Source: Fasciolopsis buskii
Lineage: Eukaryota; Platyhelminthes; Trematoda; Plagiorchiida; Fasciolidae
NCBI GenBank assembly: GCA_008360955.1
Contig: LUCM01006152.1
Span: 75,478-139,477 of the forward strand
Length of the DNA stretch: 64,000 bases
Direction of reading: 5' to 3'
A program made the position numbers and the translations under genes. This document shows positions 25,499 to 38,850 of the stretch, piece after piece (within the stretch, counting starts at the first letter, position 1; every line of letters begins with the position of its first letter). The notes beneath the pieces were generated by a model that made no database searches, had not been told where the DNA came from, and worked only from the letters and a program-made list of their open reading frames with translations.

Positions 25499-25974
25499 CT
25501 GAGAGGGTATAATAATCCAGTGCTCACATATTTGCACTGCAATTTGATCCGACTAGTGACAAAGAAAGTACTGAGTATCGTCAGCTAATTTGCTGGCCAC
25601 ATAGTCACACTTTTCTTCTCCAATCATGCCAACAGTATTCTCTTGAAAACTGATCCCTTATTTGAAATGCTGAGGTAAAACACGAATCCATTACTCTATC
25701 CACATTGTATGAGTTTCAGACTAGGTCCGATCAGAAGAAATATGCTAGGCCGAAGTTTGAATAAGCTCATTTGCAGCTGTAAACTAACTGCACAAAATTA
25801 TTTGTCATGTGGTGTAACTTCCTAAACCAGCATTAATAAAAAGCAAAAATATGGGTGTTTCAACCTTGTTAGGAGACACCAACAGTAAGTCCCTGGTGAA
25901 TCTGCACCGGGATGCAAGCGATGAGCTAGCCATTCTTATTCAAACACCTCATCCACCATACTAGAAGAGTGAAC

Positions 25975-26100
25975 GCCTTCCTGGTTACCTAGATGGGTAA
26001 TAAGCTCAACGCACAATCACCCTTCTGGGTTTGTGTCCAGTTCGAACGAGATGGATATCCAATACCGATGATTCGAGTAATTATGAAGCAATCGCAATGT
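25975..26100 (+). mobile_element. tRNA-derived SINE, family B, very diverged copy
   Basis: A tRNA-like head (GGTTACCTAGATGGGTAATA, then TGTCCAGTTCGAACGAGATGG) is followed by ATATCCAATACCGATGATTC. The tail is positioned as in the other family B copies. Divergence is high, so the family assignment is tentative. Confidence 0.45.
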
Positions 26101-28067
26101 GGCCAGACGTTCTGTTGATGCCCAGATTAGTATTGATACCGCATGAAACATTTCAAGCTCTCACTACTCGCACTGATCAGTTATGAAAACGTCTGCACTA
26201 TCTGGACTCCACATCTAAAGTACACCCTCATTTATTTTCCCACCCGGATAGCAAAGTTCCACTACATGAGATGATTCTGAATTGTTCATTTCCATGAGCT
26301 TTTTTGTTACAAAGTTACTAAACACCCTGATAATAAACAAACGTATTTTCGGTAATTCCCGCCTGTGGCCGACCTAGTTACATGCACTGGACAATAATAA
26401 TGTCTTTGACAATAAAATTCACTTATTCAGTTGTAGTAGTGTACTGGTTGTGTTTCGGAAAAGGTGTTCGTAATGGGAAAGTTACAATTTCTTTGAAGCA
26501 TGAAAGCAATTACTTCGCTGGATTTCTTTCTTTGTAGTCTGAGTCATCGAACCAACTCTTTTGGCAACCAATAAGGTAGATGTGATAGATCGATCATCTA
26601 TCTGTCTATCTTTACTGACCCCCTAAGGATCTGAACTTAAACTGATTAGTCACCCGGGCTTCGAAAATGAGCCTACCTAATCAGCTAAGCTGCTAGGCCA
26701 AACCAGCGATGTTTGGAGAGATTCATCTGATTCCTACCGATAGGTGTTTTGTCGTCCTATCTACACAGATGTTCCAACACCAGCAGACAAGTAAGCTAAT
26801 GTGCAATCAACCTGATATCTCACTTATCACTTAATCCGGAAAGCATCTAAACCAATGAATGGTTTACGGCTTCACATCAGTGCCTTATCTAACTTCATTT
26901 TTCGCGGTACACTTCAAACACTAAACAGCGATACTTTACAAACCATCTGGCAAATTGCTGTTAGATTATCTTCGGCATCATCTGGACATTTACGTCCCTA
27001 TTTTGCTTGCAAATATGGGTTTATGCATTTATTTAGGCCTTCCAGTTGCTAGATAACAGGAGGACGGCCAGCTGATAGCCAGACTAGGCTAAGTCGTCCT
27101 CTTACCAATCCCTAGGGTGATTTAAGACTAGTTAATTACACTGCGCAAAAAAATCAGCTGCAAAATGTTTCAGCCTTATCCAGCACCTGTGCCAGACATT
27201 CTCCACGGACAGAACTCGTGCAGACAGTGAATGATTATTCATAATTTAATCCCCGTACTTATTTGCCCTGACGAGGCTGAGCGAGGCATTAGTTTCGCTG
27301 CTGATGTCCACAAAATATAACACCGTTCATATTGAAACAAGAAAGATGCGAATTTCCAGTTGCAATATTTCTGCACGTTTTGTGAAAATGGAAATAATGA
27401 TGAGACCTCATAATAAGATTCAGTACCAGCTGACTCAACTGAACACGGTGGGTAGGAAAAGTTCTGTAATTTTCGCTGCTGGGACTGGAAGCCTAACAGT
27501 TCCACTGCTTTTTGCAGGACTATTTGCTACTTACCAGTAAGAATGAAGCATCCAGATTCTACGTGCTCGTGTAGGGCAAGCTGAAAATAAATTAGTTTTA
27601 GGCCGTGGAACAAAAATCAGCAAATGATTTTCATCATATTCGATTATTAATTGGTTTCCGTTAATTTCTCGGTCAGATCCATATGCCAACTCAGCCCAAA
27701 GTTTGTTTTATCATACGACTCATGGACCTGACTGGTGATTTTTGAGGCGTCATCACTTTGACCTTTCAGCTCGAACAGGACGGATTCGAGCACTGCTGCC
27801 GCTGGTCACTTTTTCCGTTTGACAGCTGTCAGCCAACTGTGCATTGCCGCTTAAATGACGAACTGAACAGGTAGGAAATACACAAAACAAAGGTGGTTGG
27901 TCTCCCTTAATAACTCAAACTCGTGATCACGAGCGATACCTTGATTGATTGTGGAGCCTAAATGTGATAATTAAGTGCGTTTCATCGCAGCTTAGGAACT
28001 TATATCTTCATCGTTCATCTTTCACCTTTATTTCATTTATTGATGGAACAACAACACATTGCTTTCC
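26101..28067. other. No gene recognised
   Basis: No supported exon. A possible minus-strand tRNA-like fragment near 26640-26705 lacks a clean pair of promoter boxes and is not called. The overlapping open frames at 27239-27540 on both strands have no recognisable domain. Confidence 0.5.
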
Positions 28068-28190
28068 TGGAAGGTGGCCGCGGCCAGCAGCGGCCTACTA
28101 AGTGGCGAAGTTGACCGGCAATGGTAGGACACGAACCCGCGACCTTCATGTACAAATACCAAGAGCTTATCCTCTTGACCAAGTAATTGG
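28068..28190 (-). mobile_element. tRNA-derived SINE, family A, copy 3
   Basis: On the minus strand it has TTGGTCAAGAGGATAAG (A box), GGGTTCGTGTCCTACC (a B box with two changes), then TGCCGGTCAACTTCGCCAC and a tail ending CCGCGGCCACCTTCC. It is more decayed than the copy at 13071 but clearly collinear with it. Confidence 0.8.
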
Positions 28191-31100
28191 ATGACTGTAG
28201 AAATAGGCTACAAGACTACAAGCGAAAGTTTACAGATTGCAGCATTGCACTGTAAAGTTGGGAAAGCAGCGTTAAAAATTCATTTATACCTGGCGGAGTG
28301 TAGACTCATCTGACTTGCGCCTCGTAATTTTATGCTTCTTGGTTTTGCAAATCGAACGACTTAAGAACAATCGCAGCCCTCATTTATACCATCGGAGATG
28401 GTGGCGAGGTAATCTCGGTAATAGAATTATCGTGCTCATAAATATTCTATCGTAATCAAGTCTTCTATCCAAGGATATCAAGGCGGCAGTTTTATGAGGG
28501 CTATGGCACGCTCTAGAATCCTCAGAAGAAGCCTTCGTCGGACAGGCCTTGCCGTAATTGTGGTTTTACTTTAGTCTTTCCTCTGATTGCTCCTGTATAA
28601 GAATGCACTAGAACGCGGGCATTCCCACTGTGCATTTCTTGCTTATACTAGTATTACCACCGGAAGTAACACCAAGGTAATTGCATAAAGGTGTTGTACA
28701 CTGCGGAGGAGAATTTCAATCAAAAAACAAACATTGGAATGTTTTGGTTTCAGTATTCAAAAGGTATTTTGAATCTCAGATTGACCTAATCTGTTCTCTT
28801 GACGCAGTTTCATACTAACCCCCAGGAATGTATCAGCGGAACTGATGTTGCAAGCAGAAAACCGTTTGGATTATTCACTGTGAAACAATTTAATTGTGTT
28901 GATCTCTACTCATTTTTCGTAGGTTATGGATAAGTGAGAACGCACGTGGCGTGCATCCTGTATACTGCCACTGGATTTTCGCTGTGTAATTGTGGGTGCT
29001 AGTTGACACGCGTATTGGGCTCCTGCTCACGCTGGTTTTTCCTACTTCCGTTCTTTTCAAGGCCGCCAAACAACCTATTTGAAGGTTACTGCTCCAGTGT
29101 ATATTATACAGTACCGTGAATTGGATTAAACCGCCCAACTTGTTGCTTCTTCGTCTGCTTACCTTTGGGAAATTTTGCACTCTGTTGGCCTTGTACGGTT
29201 TGTACTGCTATTCTAACCGCTAGGATGTTATCGGCTATCAACCCAAACGTCAGTATGTCATTGGAACCGTCCCGTCTTCTGATCTTATAAGAATAATGCA
29301 CCTCGCTCATTGATTTGATTTTCATTTTAATTATTTATAAAACATTTCATATCCCATATTTAATCTACCACGTTGTCAATAAAATGTTTATACAAACCTG
29401 TGCCTGACAATTAGACTCGTGCCACCGAATTTCGTACCGTCAGTTCTGTGAACTTAAATTTTTACTATCCAGATCTTGATATTACTGAGTACGTTTTATT
29501 TTACTTCATGTTGTAAAACTTATCCCGTTCTTGTTCTTCCTTATTTTAACACAAATTTATTGACGAATTACTTCTCGGAACAATTTTCCCATAGATCTAC
29601 CAAACCGCATCACACTGGCTATCGATTTCAACGGGACTGTTGCTTAGAAGCAAATCAGTAAAGCAAATAGTCACAGATTTGCATCCTAAAACTGTTCTGC
29701 ACAGCGAAAAATGCCCCGAATGATTTTTGTTTTACTATTTGCTACAGGCCTATTTAATTTCCAGAATTCGGTTCGCTTTAGATAGCCGAGAAGGATCTAG
29801 TGTAACGATTCAACAAAATGTGAAGGACAGGGCTCGATGAATCGAGGATTTTGAAGCGCAATAAACCATCGTGAATGCGTCCAACTAATCGCAAAATGAC
29901 AATCAGCCGAACACCACTTTCCAGAGTAAATATGCTGAAATGCTTTAAGACTTTGCTTTCCAAATGTTTGATTTGCTTCCCTGATAAAGAAAATATGACA
30001 TAAACGGATTTTTTCCGGGCTATTCGTTCATTTGACTGAAGACGAGTTGCATTCAAATAAAGGGAAACGACTTGATAAAACGCACTTCTTTTTGTTAATC
30101 TGTTAGAAATTAGGAGTTTATTGTGTAACAAAATCATCGCTGCACATGTACACGAATGGGGTTTATAAATAAAAACGAAAAGGAGTGATTTTCCTCAAAT
30201 CGCAATCACTCTCTTGAGGTGTCACATATTGTGGAATCCTAATTATAAAATCGAGAACACTGAAAATAGACAAATATACTTATCATTATTGAAAATTAAT
30301 CCATTTTTAACTTGCTCCCTCAATACAGATCCATGAGTGAAATTTGAGAGCAATGGCTGTCCCGAATCAAAGCGTTAGGTTGGATTTGACAACGATGTTC
30401 ATCTAATGACCGTATAAGATTTGTATGTTAGTGCACCGTTACAGTATGCATGTCCAATATCCGCATCAAATACCAAGGGGATAGATATCAGAGAATCAGT
30501 GTATCTGATAATATGAGCCGTTAGGACAGCGAACAATTGGGGCGCGTAAACATCACATACATCTGTCTATCATAATCCATAACCAAATAATGACGAAAAA
30601 ACTGCTGAATAATGTAGGTTGTTATTCGACAATGAAACTTAGCAAAATGAATTACAAACTCAAAATATTTAACAACGAGTTATAGGAGAAGGTTACTTAC
30701 AATATAAATACACACCGTCTGTGCTTGATGCAATGCTTGGAGAAGATCCCGGTCGTTTACCGTGCATCAGATTGGTTTCAGTTAACGCGAGGTGATTATG
30801 CGGTATACCACACGTTTCTCTAGGTGAATGGATCAAGCCAGACGGAGATAATTGCAGAGCAGTTGGGATGCCATGAATTTATACGTCTCATGAATGGTCA
30901 AACAACAACGAGATTTGGCCCACGCTCCAACAAACGGTTTATTTCAGTGTACTCGGCCAAGGGCATGCATTAGACGAAACTTGTGGGCTGAGTTCCCATT
31001 GGTTAGCAAAGTGGGACTGGAATGTAAATAAGCCTGATAATGGAAACTATATTCGGCAAAGTAAAAATAAATTGGATGGATAGAAGTGAGGAGTATAAGA

Positions 31101-34100
31101 AAGACGAATACATCTTTACACCGTTGCCTAGTGGACGTTACAAGAAAGGTTAGTTATCGCGCTGAAATTGTATGTGTTACAAAGGAATCCATTATCTCCA
31201 TCTGTTCTAGCGCACTCCAACCATCAGTGGAAAGCAAATTATGGGTTATTTTTTCACGGTTTAAATCAGGAAACATTATTTCTGAAATCCCAACAGATAG
31301 CAATTAGTGGTTATCATAGGTACACTTGATTTCGTGAAATTATACAACTGACTTCTCAAAAGTTGTGAAACATCAACGTCGAACAGCGACAATATACGTT
31401 TCCATTGCTCCCACTTGGATACAGTTCTGGCCTGGTTGACCATGAATCAAGCAATTTAGCCACAGAGTCATCCGACCAAACGTGTGCTGACTCGATCGAT
31501 TCGAGTAGCAGGAGTTTTGATTTACCATTGAAACTGTACATCACTCATTGTCTATATCTGACTCACCGTTGGAAACCACGTGGGCATCACTGTACGTATA
31601 CTTCATTCTTGTTAATTAGGAATCATTGGCAGTGGACATCTATCGCATCCAAGTGTGAAATGAACCGGAGATGAGCGAATGTTTGTCTAAAAATACCCCG
31701 TTCGAATTTTATCAGCTAAAGTAAACATATAGTCTGTCAAGTTTAAGACGTTCTGCGGAGCAGTTTGACTGTTCATTCGTATTATCCCCCTCATCGTCGA
31801 ATGACCGAGACCTTGTGCAATCCTTACGTCTAGTCACACATCGTTGGGAACTTCAGAGTGATGGTAAATATGCGTGATACTGAGAGTCTGTTAGGTCTAG
31901 TAAACTCACCCGGTGTCCCATTTCCCTCTTTCCGTGAGCTGAAGATCCTTTATTCAAAGTTATCATGCCAAAATAATAACAAATCGGTCAGATAATCACT
32001 ACCGTACTGTGTAACAATAATCCCAACGATAAATCACGGGGAGATGGGAATACAGCTAATCGTGCATCAAAATTAAATCGAAAAGTAATCTTTTTCTCAA
32101 ATTTGTCATCACCAAAATTCTCCACGTAATCCCATGTAACTAAAATGGCTCAACAACCACAAGGCTTGGTCTTTTTGGTATGAAAAATCAAAAGAATCAA
32201 ATGCAATAAGAAGTAACTTTTTTTGTTTGTGATAAATCACTCACCTCACCTCAACAATGCTAGTCAGCGACTCAAGACCTTTAAAATGATTGCAATTGCC
32301 AATCAATTGAAACATCAAAGAATTTTGAAATGCAATTTATTATCATGAATTTTACAAATAGTTTGTTTTCGATCGCTAAATCACCTTCCTTCCCCAAAGC
32401 AGCACAGCTGTAGTGACTGATCATAACTCCTTGGTTCTCCTTCTTTGAGATTCTGCTTCACGGCTTACTCGACTTTTACATTTCTATCTCAAAATCAAAT
32501 CATATTTGCATCTGGCTTCTCTTGCCATGTCAACACAAACAAAGATAGACAATAAAGGCTTTTGTAATCGCGTGCTTGCCGTCTTATGTTTATTATTCGT
32601 AGCTGTTTCATTCGGACGCAATATGTATGAGGCTCTGTAATCCTGGCTTAAAAAGGTGATGCTGATCCTGAAAGCGATTGTTTAGTTTTGTTTACGTGCA
32701 CAATCAGTCACATTGAGAAGATCAGAACCTAGTATATCCCGGGCCGTTAAAGCCAGTCTATCATGAGAGGCGCCGCATTGAAACGATGTCTTCGATCTGG
32801 AAAGTGTCATCTTAGTACTCTGATGACTGTCGCCCAAGGTTAATTTTCTCATGTTCACACTTTCAACACAATAAATGTAGAGAAGCCAATTTTCTCTATC
32901 TTTAACCTAATCATTTGTTGCACACATCCAAGTCATATTTTCTGGTATGTCGTATCACCAGAAAATCACAATACAATCAAAGCTGGATGTCACAGTTCGG
33001 CTTATACTAAGGAAAAAAAGCTTTTTAGGTGAGTTGTTCGCAGTTGGACGAGAAGTTTTGATCCGACATTCAAGGCCAGAATATAGTAAGTGTCCATTGT
33101 CAGCCGAATACAAACGCGGAAACCACCAGGGTCATTTACAGAATGGATAATGGAGCCACTAACCCGCGATAGACTAGCGACCGTGGGCTGTAAATCATAG
33201 ACTCCTCCAACCACTCAGATGATCTTGAGTAGTAACCGGCCAAAAATAGGGGAATTACGGTATAAAACCCGGTCTCATGTGTGACTGCAGTATCTGAACG
33301 CACGGTAGCATTAAACCTTTTGCCTTAGAACCATTTTATGAAACACCGGGCGACGAGCAGAAAACAAGCGGCTCATAAGCATTACTACAAATCACGCATT
33401 AATAACGATCAATAGAAAACCATACTCAACGATAAATACCTGATTGTCTACTGGACGGAAGGGTCACCAGTGAAATTGAAAGAATTGATTGTGAAGTAAC
33501 TGTGAAAGCTGACTAATTGCAGCAACTCGGAAGGAGGAACGTACTCAAGATCGGAATCTGACTACTTTAACAATGCGATGCTGGGGATCAATTACTGAGC
33601 AAGATTAGTGTGAGAAAAAGCAGAAAAGAAAGAACTGTGGTGCGGCAAAATCAAAACTGTGTGTGAAGAATTTCGGGTTACGGCATAATCCTTAAAATGA
33701 AGTTGAGAGAAGTGACAGAATAGAATTGAAAGATGGAACCGAATCTTGATAATTCCAATAAGGGCTCTTCCGTTACTAAGAAGTAATCACATTTACCCCA
33801 GGCAAACAATTAGTTATGAATCAGCAATCTCATTGCATCCTCTGAGTCTGCCCGTGATGGAGTACGAAGGTTAATCAATGCTAAGTTAGATTTCGTTGAA
33901 TTGCTCAGACTAGTCGTTTCTCAAACAAGAACACCATTGGGCCAAACCAGTGTAATATATTTGTCGTAATACGCAGATCCTTCAGCACTTGGAGATCAGC
34001 CATAGTTCTATAGGAGCGAATTTGTCTAAGATCAAAATGCACGTGCGTGAATTAGGCAAAGCAAGAGTTATTCATGACGTGCTTCACGCGTTATTGTGTT

Positions 34101-37099
34101 CTGCAACTGACTAACTGAGTAGTTGATTGATGGATGAATCGACTAATTGATTGATTGACTGATCAAAAGGATAAGTTCCATACAGAACGGTATCATACAT
34201 AGAATTATCCTGGAATTCGAATAAAGTATATCAACTGGGAGCAGGAAAGCCTCAAGTGATCACAGAAAACTAGCATATGAATCTGCTCCGGATATTCAAG
34301 CATTTGCTATTGTGAGTTCTACCCAGAAGACATAGATATCTTTGTTGACTTTTGCAAACTGCATCAAAGCGCACTGCCAAGGAGTCATTCGTAGAACGAA
34401 TTTTTTCAAGATAGCACGTCAGGTAATCACTTCGAAGAATGAGTCAGAAGAGGAAACCTGAAAAATAGATCATATTTAGTTATAGAAGGATGATCGGTCT
34501 TTTGTTAATTTTATATCTAGTTCTATTATTGGAAGATACCGTCGTTTTCCAAGGAGAGTGAACCGTGGAAAGATGGTACAAAAAAATTTAAAAAAGTTAC
34601 TTTGGAAGTGAACAACTTAATTTTTTTGCTTACGGTTGTTTATACTGATAGAGAAAGCGACTCTCGGGTGATGTTCTTCCTAGTAGTTCTAGGTAAATAT
34701 AAGCGATGTGTCGGATGAGAAAAGTAAAAGAACTGGTAAAGTGTAATTACAACTGAACAAGGGAGCGCGATATTCCGGTTCCTCTTGTGTTCACGAACGA
34801 GACCAATTGAGGAATTAATCTTCCGATGGTAAATGCTTCGGGGTGGTGTCTCGGAACTTAAACCTAATTTTGCTCAGTTCAATTACCTGGGACAATGAAA
34901 TGGCAGTGTGAAGAATGCGGTAAAACTAAGCCCGTAGGTGGACAGAAATGAAATCGAATATTAGACATTCTCTACTGCCAGAAAAGAAATACATGCACAT
35001 TTATAATTTGCGTAAATCTAAATAAAGATTTTGCGCCATCAGAAGGACGAAAACAATTACGAGCAAAGGGTAAAAAGGAAATGATATTTTCATCAAATGC
35101 GACAACTTCTCTATCTTCCGCTTATATATTATGGATTATCCATTTGGATTCACGATTCCGCTTTTGGCTGGACACAACCCGGTTGCCCAAACTGAAGTAG
35201 AGGGTTGACTTCGGGGTTCCCGCTGCAAGCCTTTGACTAAAAGGTCTAGCGCATAAGATAGCAGGACGACCTGAGTGTTACCTAGCCCCCTGGGGACCGG
35301 TGGCTGATTGTCCAGTTCGTACACTCTTTGGATGGAGCTGAACTTCCTGGACCCACAATGCACCGCTTATGCCACATTCCGGTGAACATACACAAGTGTT
35401 TTCTTGGAATCAAAGTTCAGCCGCTACCCTCACTCAACCAAATACAGGGCGTCGAGCACTCGCCGTTTACATAGCACTTAAGTGCAAAACATTCTGCCAA
35501 GAAAAGGTAGATACAGGTCAACTGCGAGCATTCCCAGAGGTGTTCAGGATGAGTAGCCGATTTGGAGACTGCAGTACCCAGCCTCAATCACACCGAAGCT
35601 TTGGAGACAAAGTAATAAGCAGTACTGAACTGTAATAATTAGATTATGAGTTGAATTAACCCACGCACCACCTCGTCATTCTTCATAAATACTTACCTTC
35701 AGTAATCCAGTTTGTTATTCATATTTTTCAGGCAGGCTTTTCCGAAAACCTAAGGACACAACATTGGAATCTCAGAGGTGTATGGCGTACCTGTTAACTG
35801 TAAACTAAAAGTATTACCTAAGGTGACGATCACTTAATGGTAACTTACGCATAGAGTTCAATAATCAGGAGCATGCGAATGTTGTAAGCTAATGTAAGAA
35901 GCCAGAATTTTAGATCTCTTAGCAGAATTTCGCCATTAAATGTCAATGTCTGCAATTCCAGAAAATGAGGCCGCATACATGTCATTCGGAAACGCAGAAA
36001 AGGGCTGAGTTGTCCGGTTTTATTCCGTCTTGTAAACCTCAAAAAGACTCCAGGTCCCGGAAGCTATCACCTAGTTAGAAAAGCCAAGTTGAGCAAACAC
36101 AAGCACTCACTTATTAGTCAAAATCAAGTCGTTTATATTGGTTTCCCATAATCACCACCCAATGGTCGATCATTTTGTTTGCTTGTTTAGCCACTCGTTA
36201 ACTGACATCCCGATGCGATTTTCGCTTAAGTTAACGCCTGGCGTAATCAGTGTGACGCCACCGCAGCTGCGTCGATCTTTCACCAGAGTAATGGATGCAG
36301 CAAATCATCATCCACTACCTTTGCTTATTTCCCTTATTACGCAAGACAGTTTAGCATTAACGGGGAATTAAATCGGAGAGCTCTTTGGAAAATTGTTTTT
36401 TTTTTAAGATCAGAAGCATTTGCACGCTATAAACGAATTTGAAAGCCAATTCCGGCCATAGATCAACTTCACTGTTCGCGTCGATTCTTTATCACAGCCC
36501 CCCGGGCTTACATTCCAAACGATTCATCGAGAGTCGAAGGTGTCTGAACCACGAAGGATATCACCTAGTCTAGCTGTAGAGGGTGACAACCAAAACCGAA
36601 AGGTTTGCAACTGAGGATGCCTACAAAACCACATACTATTAGTCCTTAAAAGAAACGCTGTCTAGTGCAGCATCTTTCGTTATTCCTGCTTATTTTATCA
36701 CGTGAAACTTCGAAGAACTGCATCACACTGGGAAACCTATTGCAAGAAAGTTGGCCATACGAGTATACAGATGATGAATTGGTTGAACTCGATGGCTTCG
36801 AAGGCCATCGCACTGACTGTACTGTTCCTCAAAACAATCGATGTGACCAGTGATGTTCGCACGTCAAGTCTATTTTTAGGTACTCAGATATGTATCGGAA
36901 GTTTTGGTCATTGAATGTAAACCTAAATATTCCACTAACTTTCGGCGATTTAGCTTGTCAATGTGTACATTTCACTTGAATTCACCCAAAACAACTATCA
37001 TGATTTTCTAGATGACGCATTTGTAAGACTATGTAGACGCTTCTTTGTGCACTGTTTCTAACAATTTTAATCGCTTTAATTTCAATTGTTTCATCTTTT
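28191..37099. other. No gene recognised; one short shared repeat
   Basis: A long stretch without an assignable exon. The largest open frame, 29778-30137 on the minus strand (119 codons), has two pyrimidine-rich acceptor-like sites but no known domain. Frames near 31405-31674 and 36138-36371 are similar in size and equally unassigned. A repeat shared with 56.6 kb lies at 35133-35200. Confidence 0.5.
35133..35200. repeat. Dispersed repeat D, copy 1
   Basis: GATTATCCATTTGGATTCAC followed by GATTCCG and, after an insert, CGGTTGCCCAAACTGAAGTA. It matches 56601-56650 in order (TTATCCATCCGAATCCATG, then CGGTTGCCCAAATCGGAGTA). The parent element is unknown. Confidence 0.5.
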
Positions 37100-38850
37100 T
37101 TGGTCTGGTACATGCAGTCAATAATCCGGCTAAAATGAACAGCTTCCTTGAAATCTTTCTTCCTAGAAGCCAAAATGACTTTTATATCATCTGGATCCCT
37201 TATCGGTACATCCGATCATGCAATAATCCAGGTTCTCTTTAAGATTCATAGCCGCACTAATCCCTGGCACTTCACGCAGTTCTGTGACTGCAAAATTCAC
37301 AGAGAGATAATTCGTTTGCAAAAAATTATGATGCTGACAGACTTTTTCCTAATCTCAGATATTGATATTTCAGTGGCTTGGGATCAAGTCACAAGTTATC
37401 TTAACTTTTGCTTTAACATCTGCTGTTCCATCGAGACTCTCCACATTCGCCCCGATTGATTTTCATCTTCCCGGCGCAGACGACTTCTGGGAAGAATCCG
37501 CTTTTAAAAGGAAGGATTATGCAGATAACAAAACTAAACAAGGTGGAGCTTTCCAGACTGCATTACCTTTATACAAACAATATTCTGGAACACAAACTCC
37601 TCAAAAAACCTGAAGGTTACTTGCAGGTTTATGCAGAGGTTCGACTGAAAGCAGATGTGCTACTTTGGATGTTGAAACTCTCAAAATGTCATTCATTAAG
37701 AAACCCACATCCCCCACTTTCTTTTTCTGTCCCGTTGGGGAACAGAAAGCCTCAGCTCCATAGTCCTTAATTAGTGTGCAGCCGATCTACCCCGAAATCT
37801 TTCTGAATTACTTAACAAATACATGGAAGACAACAAAATTCTTGACTGCTGGTAAACAGCTGGCATAACCCCTTGCCTCTAAAAAGGTTCCTCCAAATTT
37901 TGTCCCACTGCCTATAGTTCAGTAGCTTTGGAAGTTCTGGGAAAATTAATCCTCCCGCATCTTGCATCTTTAAACTTTCTTACTCCGCCAATTCGCTTAC
38001 CGATATCCCAGGTCTACCCTTGACGAACTAGTAGCCCTAGCATACTTGATTTCTTTTGCTTTGGGCAGCAAAATACAAAGCACTATGGATTCGCTTCCTC
38101 AACTACATTGACGCTTTTAAGTGCACCTACAGGCACATGTTGCTCTCATATCTCTCTCAGTTCGGCATAGAACCTTCTTCATTTCCCTCCTGACAGATTA
38201 CTTCCACGGCCGACAACAAATTCCTTAGGATAATGGAACTACTTCGTCTTTTGTCACCACCAAGGTGCTACATTGTCTCTGTTTCTCTTCTCTGCCAAAG
38301 TTTCTTCCATCAAAAATCACGTCCATAAACATTTTATGAAGTATGAATACGACGAATTTCTTGGTCTGCCATATTCCTTAGAAGTCTCATTTGCGGATTA
38401 TCCAAATGGGATCGTAGAACACGCAGAGACCTGAAAGTAAAATGATGTGTCTATCGACTCCATAAAATTTGCAAATATTGCATTTTCTCTTATGAAAAGC
38501 TCAAAATGGTTTGCTAAAAATGATGCCTGGCCTCCAGCATCCGCTAATGAGGAACAATAGACCCACCACGATTCAGCAGAATAACTCAGCGTGATGCTAG
38601 GCCGAAGCCCAACATGGTAATCTCAAGTGAAACAGAATTTTGCTAAAATCAAGTAGTTCACCTTTTATGTCGCATGCATTAAATTCCACCGCATACCTGT
38701 ACACTTCATGAGACGTTTTATTTTTTCGTTTTTTTTACCTCATTGGCTCTACACATTTTCCATCATTTCCCTGCCTTTTATCAAAGGGTATCAAAATAAT
38801 TTCCAGATCCCTCAAGTTCTTATCCCCTTGTAGCGGTTTATCCAGTCATC
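37100..38850 (+). pseudogene. CR1/jockey-like LINE remnant
   Basis: The + strand, read with many stops and frame changes, keeps the end of an apurinic endonuclease domain (GTSDHAIIQVLFKIHS, about 37205-37250; the SDH motif). A linker follows with SYLNFCFNICCSIETL, near 37398-37443. Reverse transcriptase blocks come next: YSSVALEVLGKLILPHL near 37915-37965 and FLNYIDAF at about 38096 (family form FLDYxSAF), followed by SYLSQFGIEPSS. A decayed catalytic box (FADYPNG) lies near 38390. It ends in a 3' tail (38752-38831) that is repeated alone at 44681-44758. The linker residues match those of the LINE at 62.4-64 kb, so the two copies are probably related. It is 5'-truncated and inactive. Confidence 0.75.

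Noticed and set aside
29778..30137. 119-codon minus-strand open frame
   Set aside because: Open frames of this length are expected a few times by chance in a 64-kb AT-rich window; no known domain and no partner exon.
36765..36800. YEYTDDELVEL, resembling a reverse transcriptase YxDD box
   Set aside because: Neither the upstream PLSPFLF-type block nor the downstream KCKVLLQDW-type block is present; probably chance.
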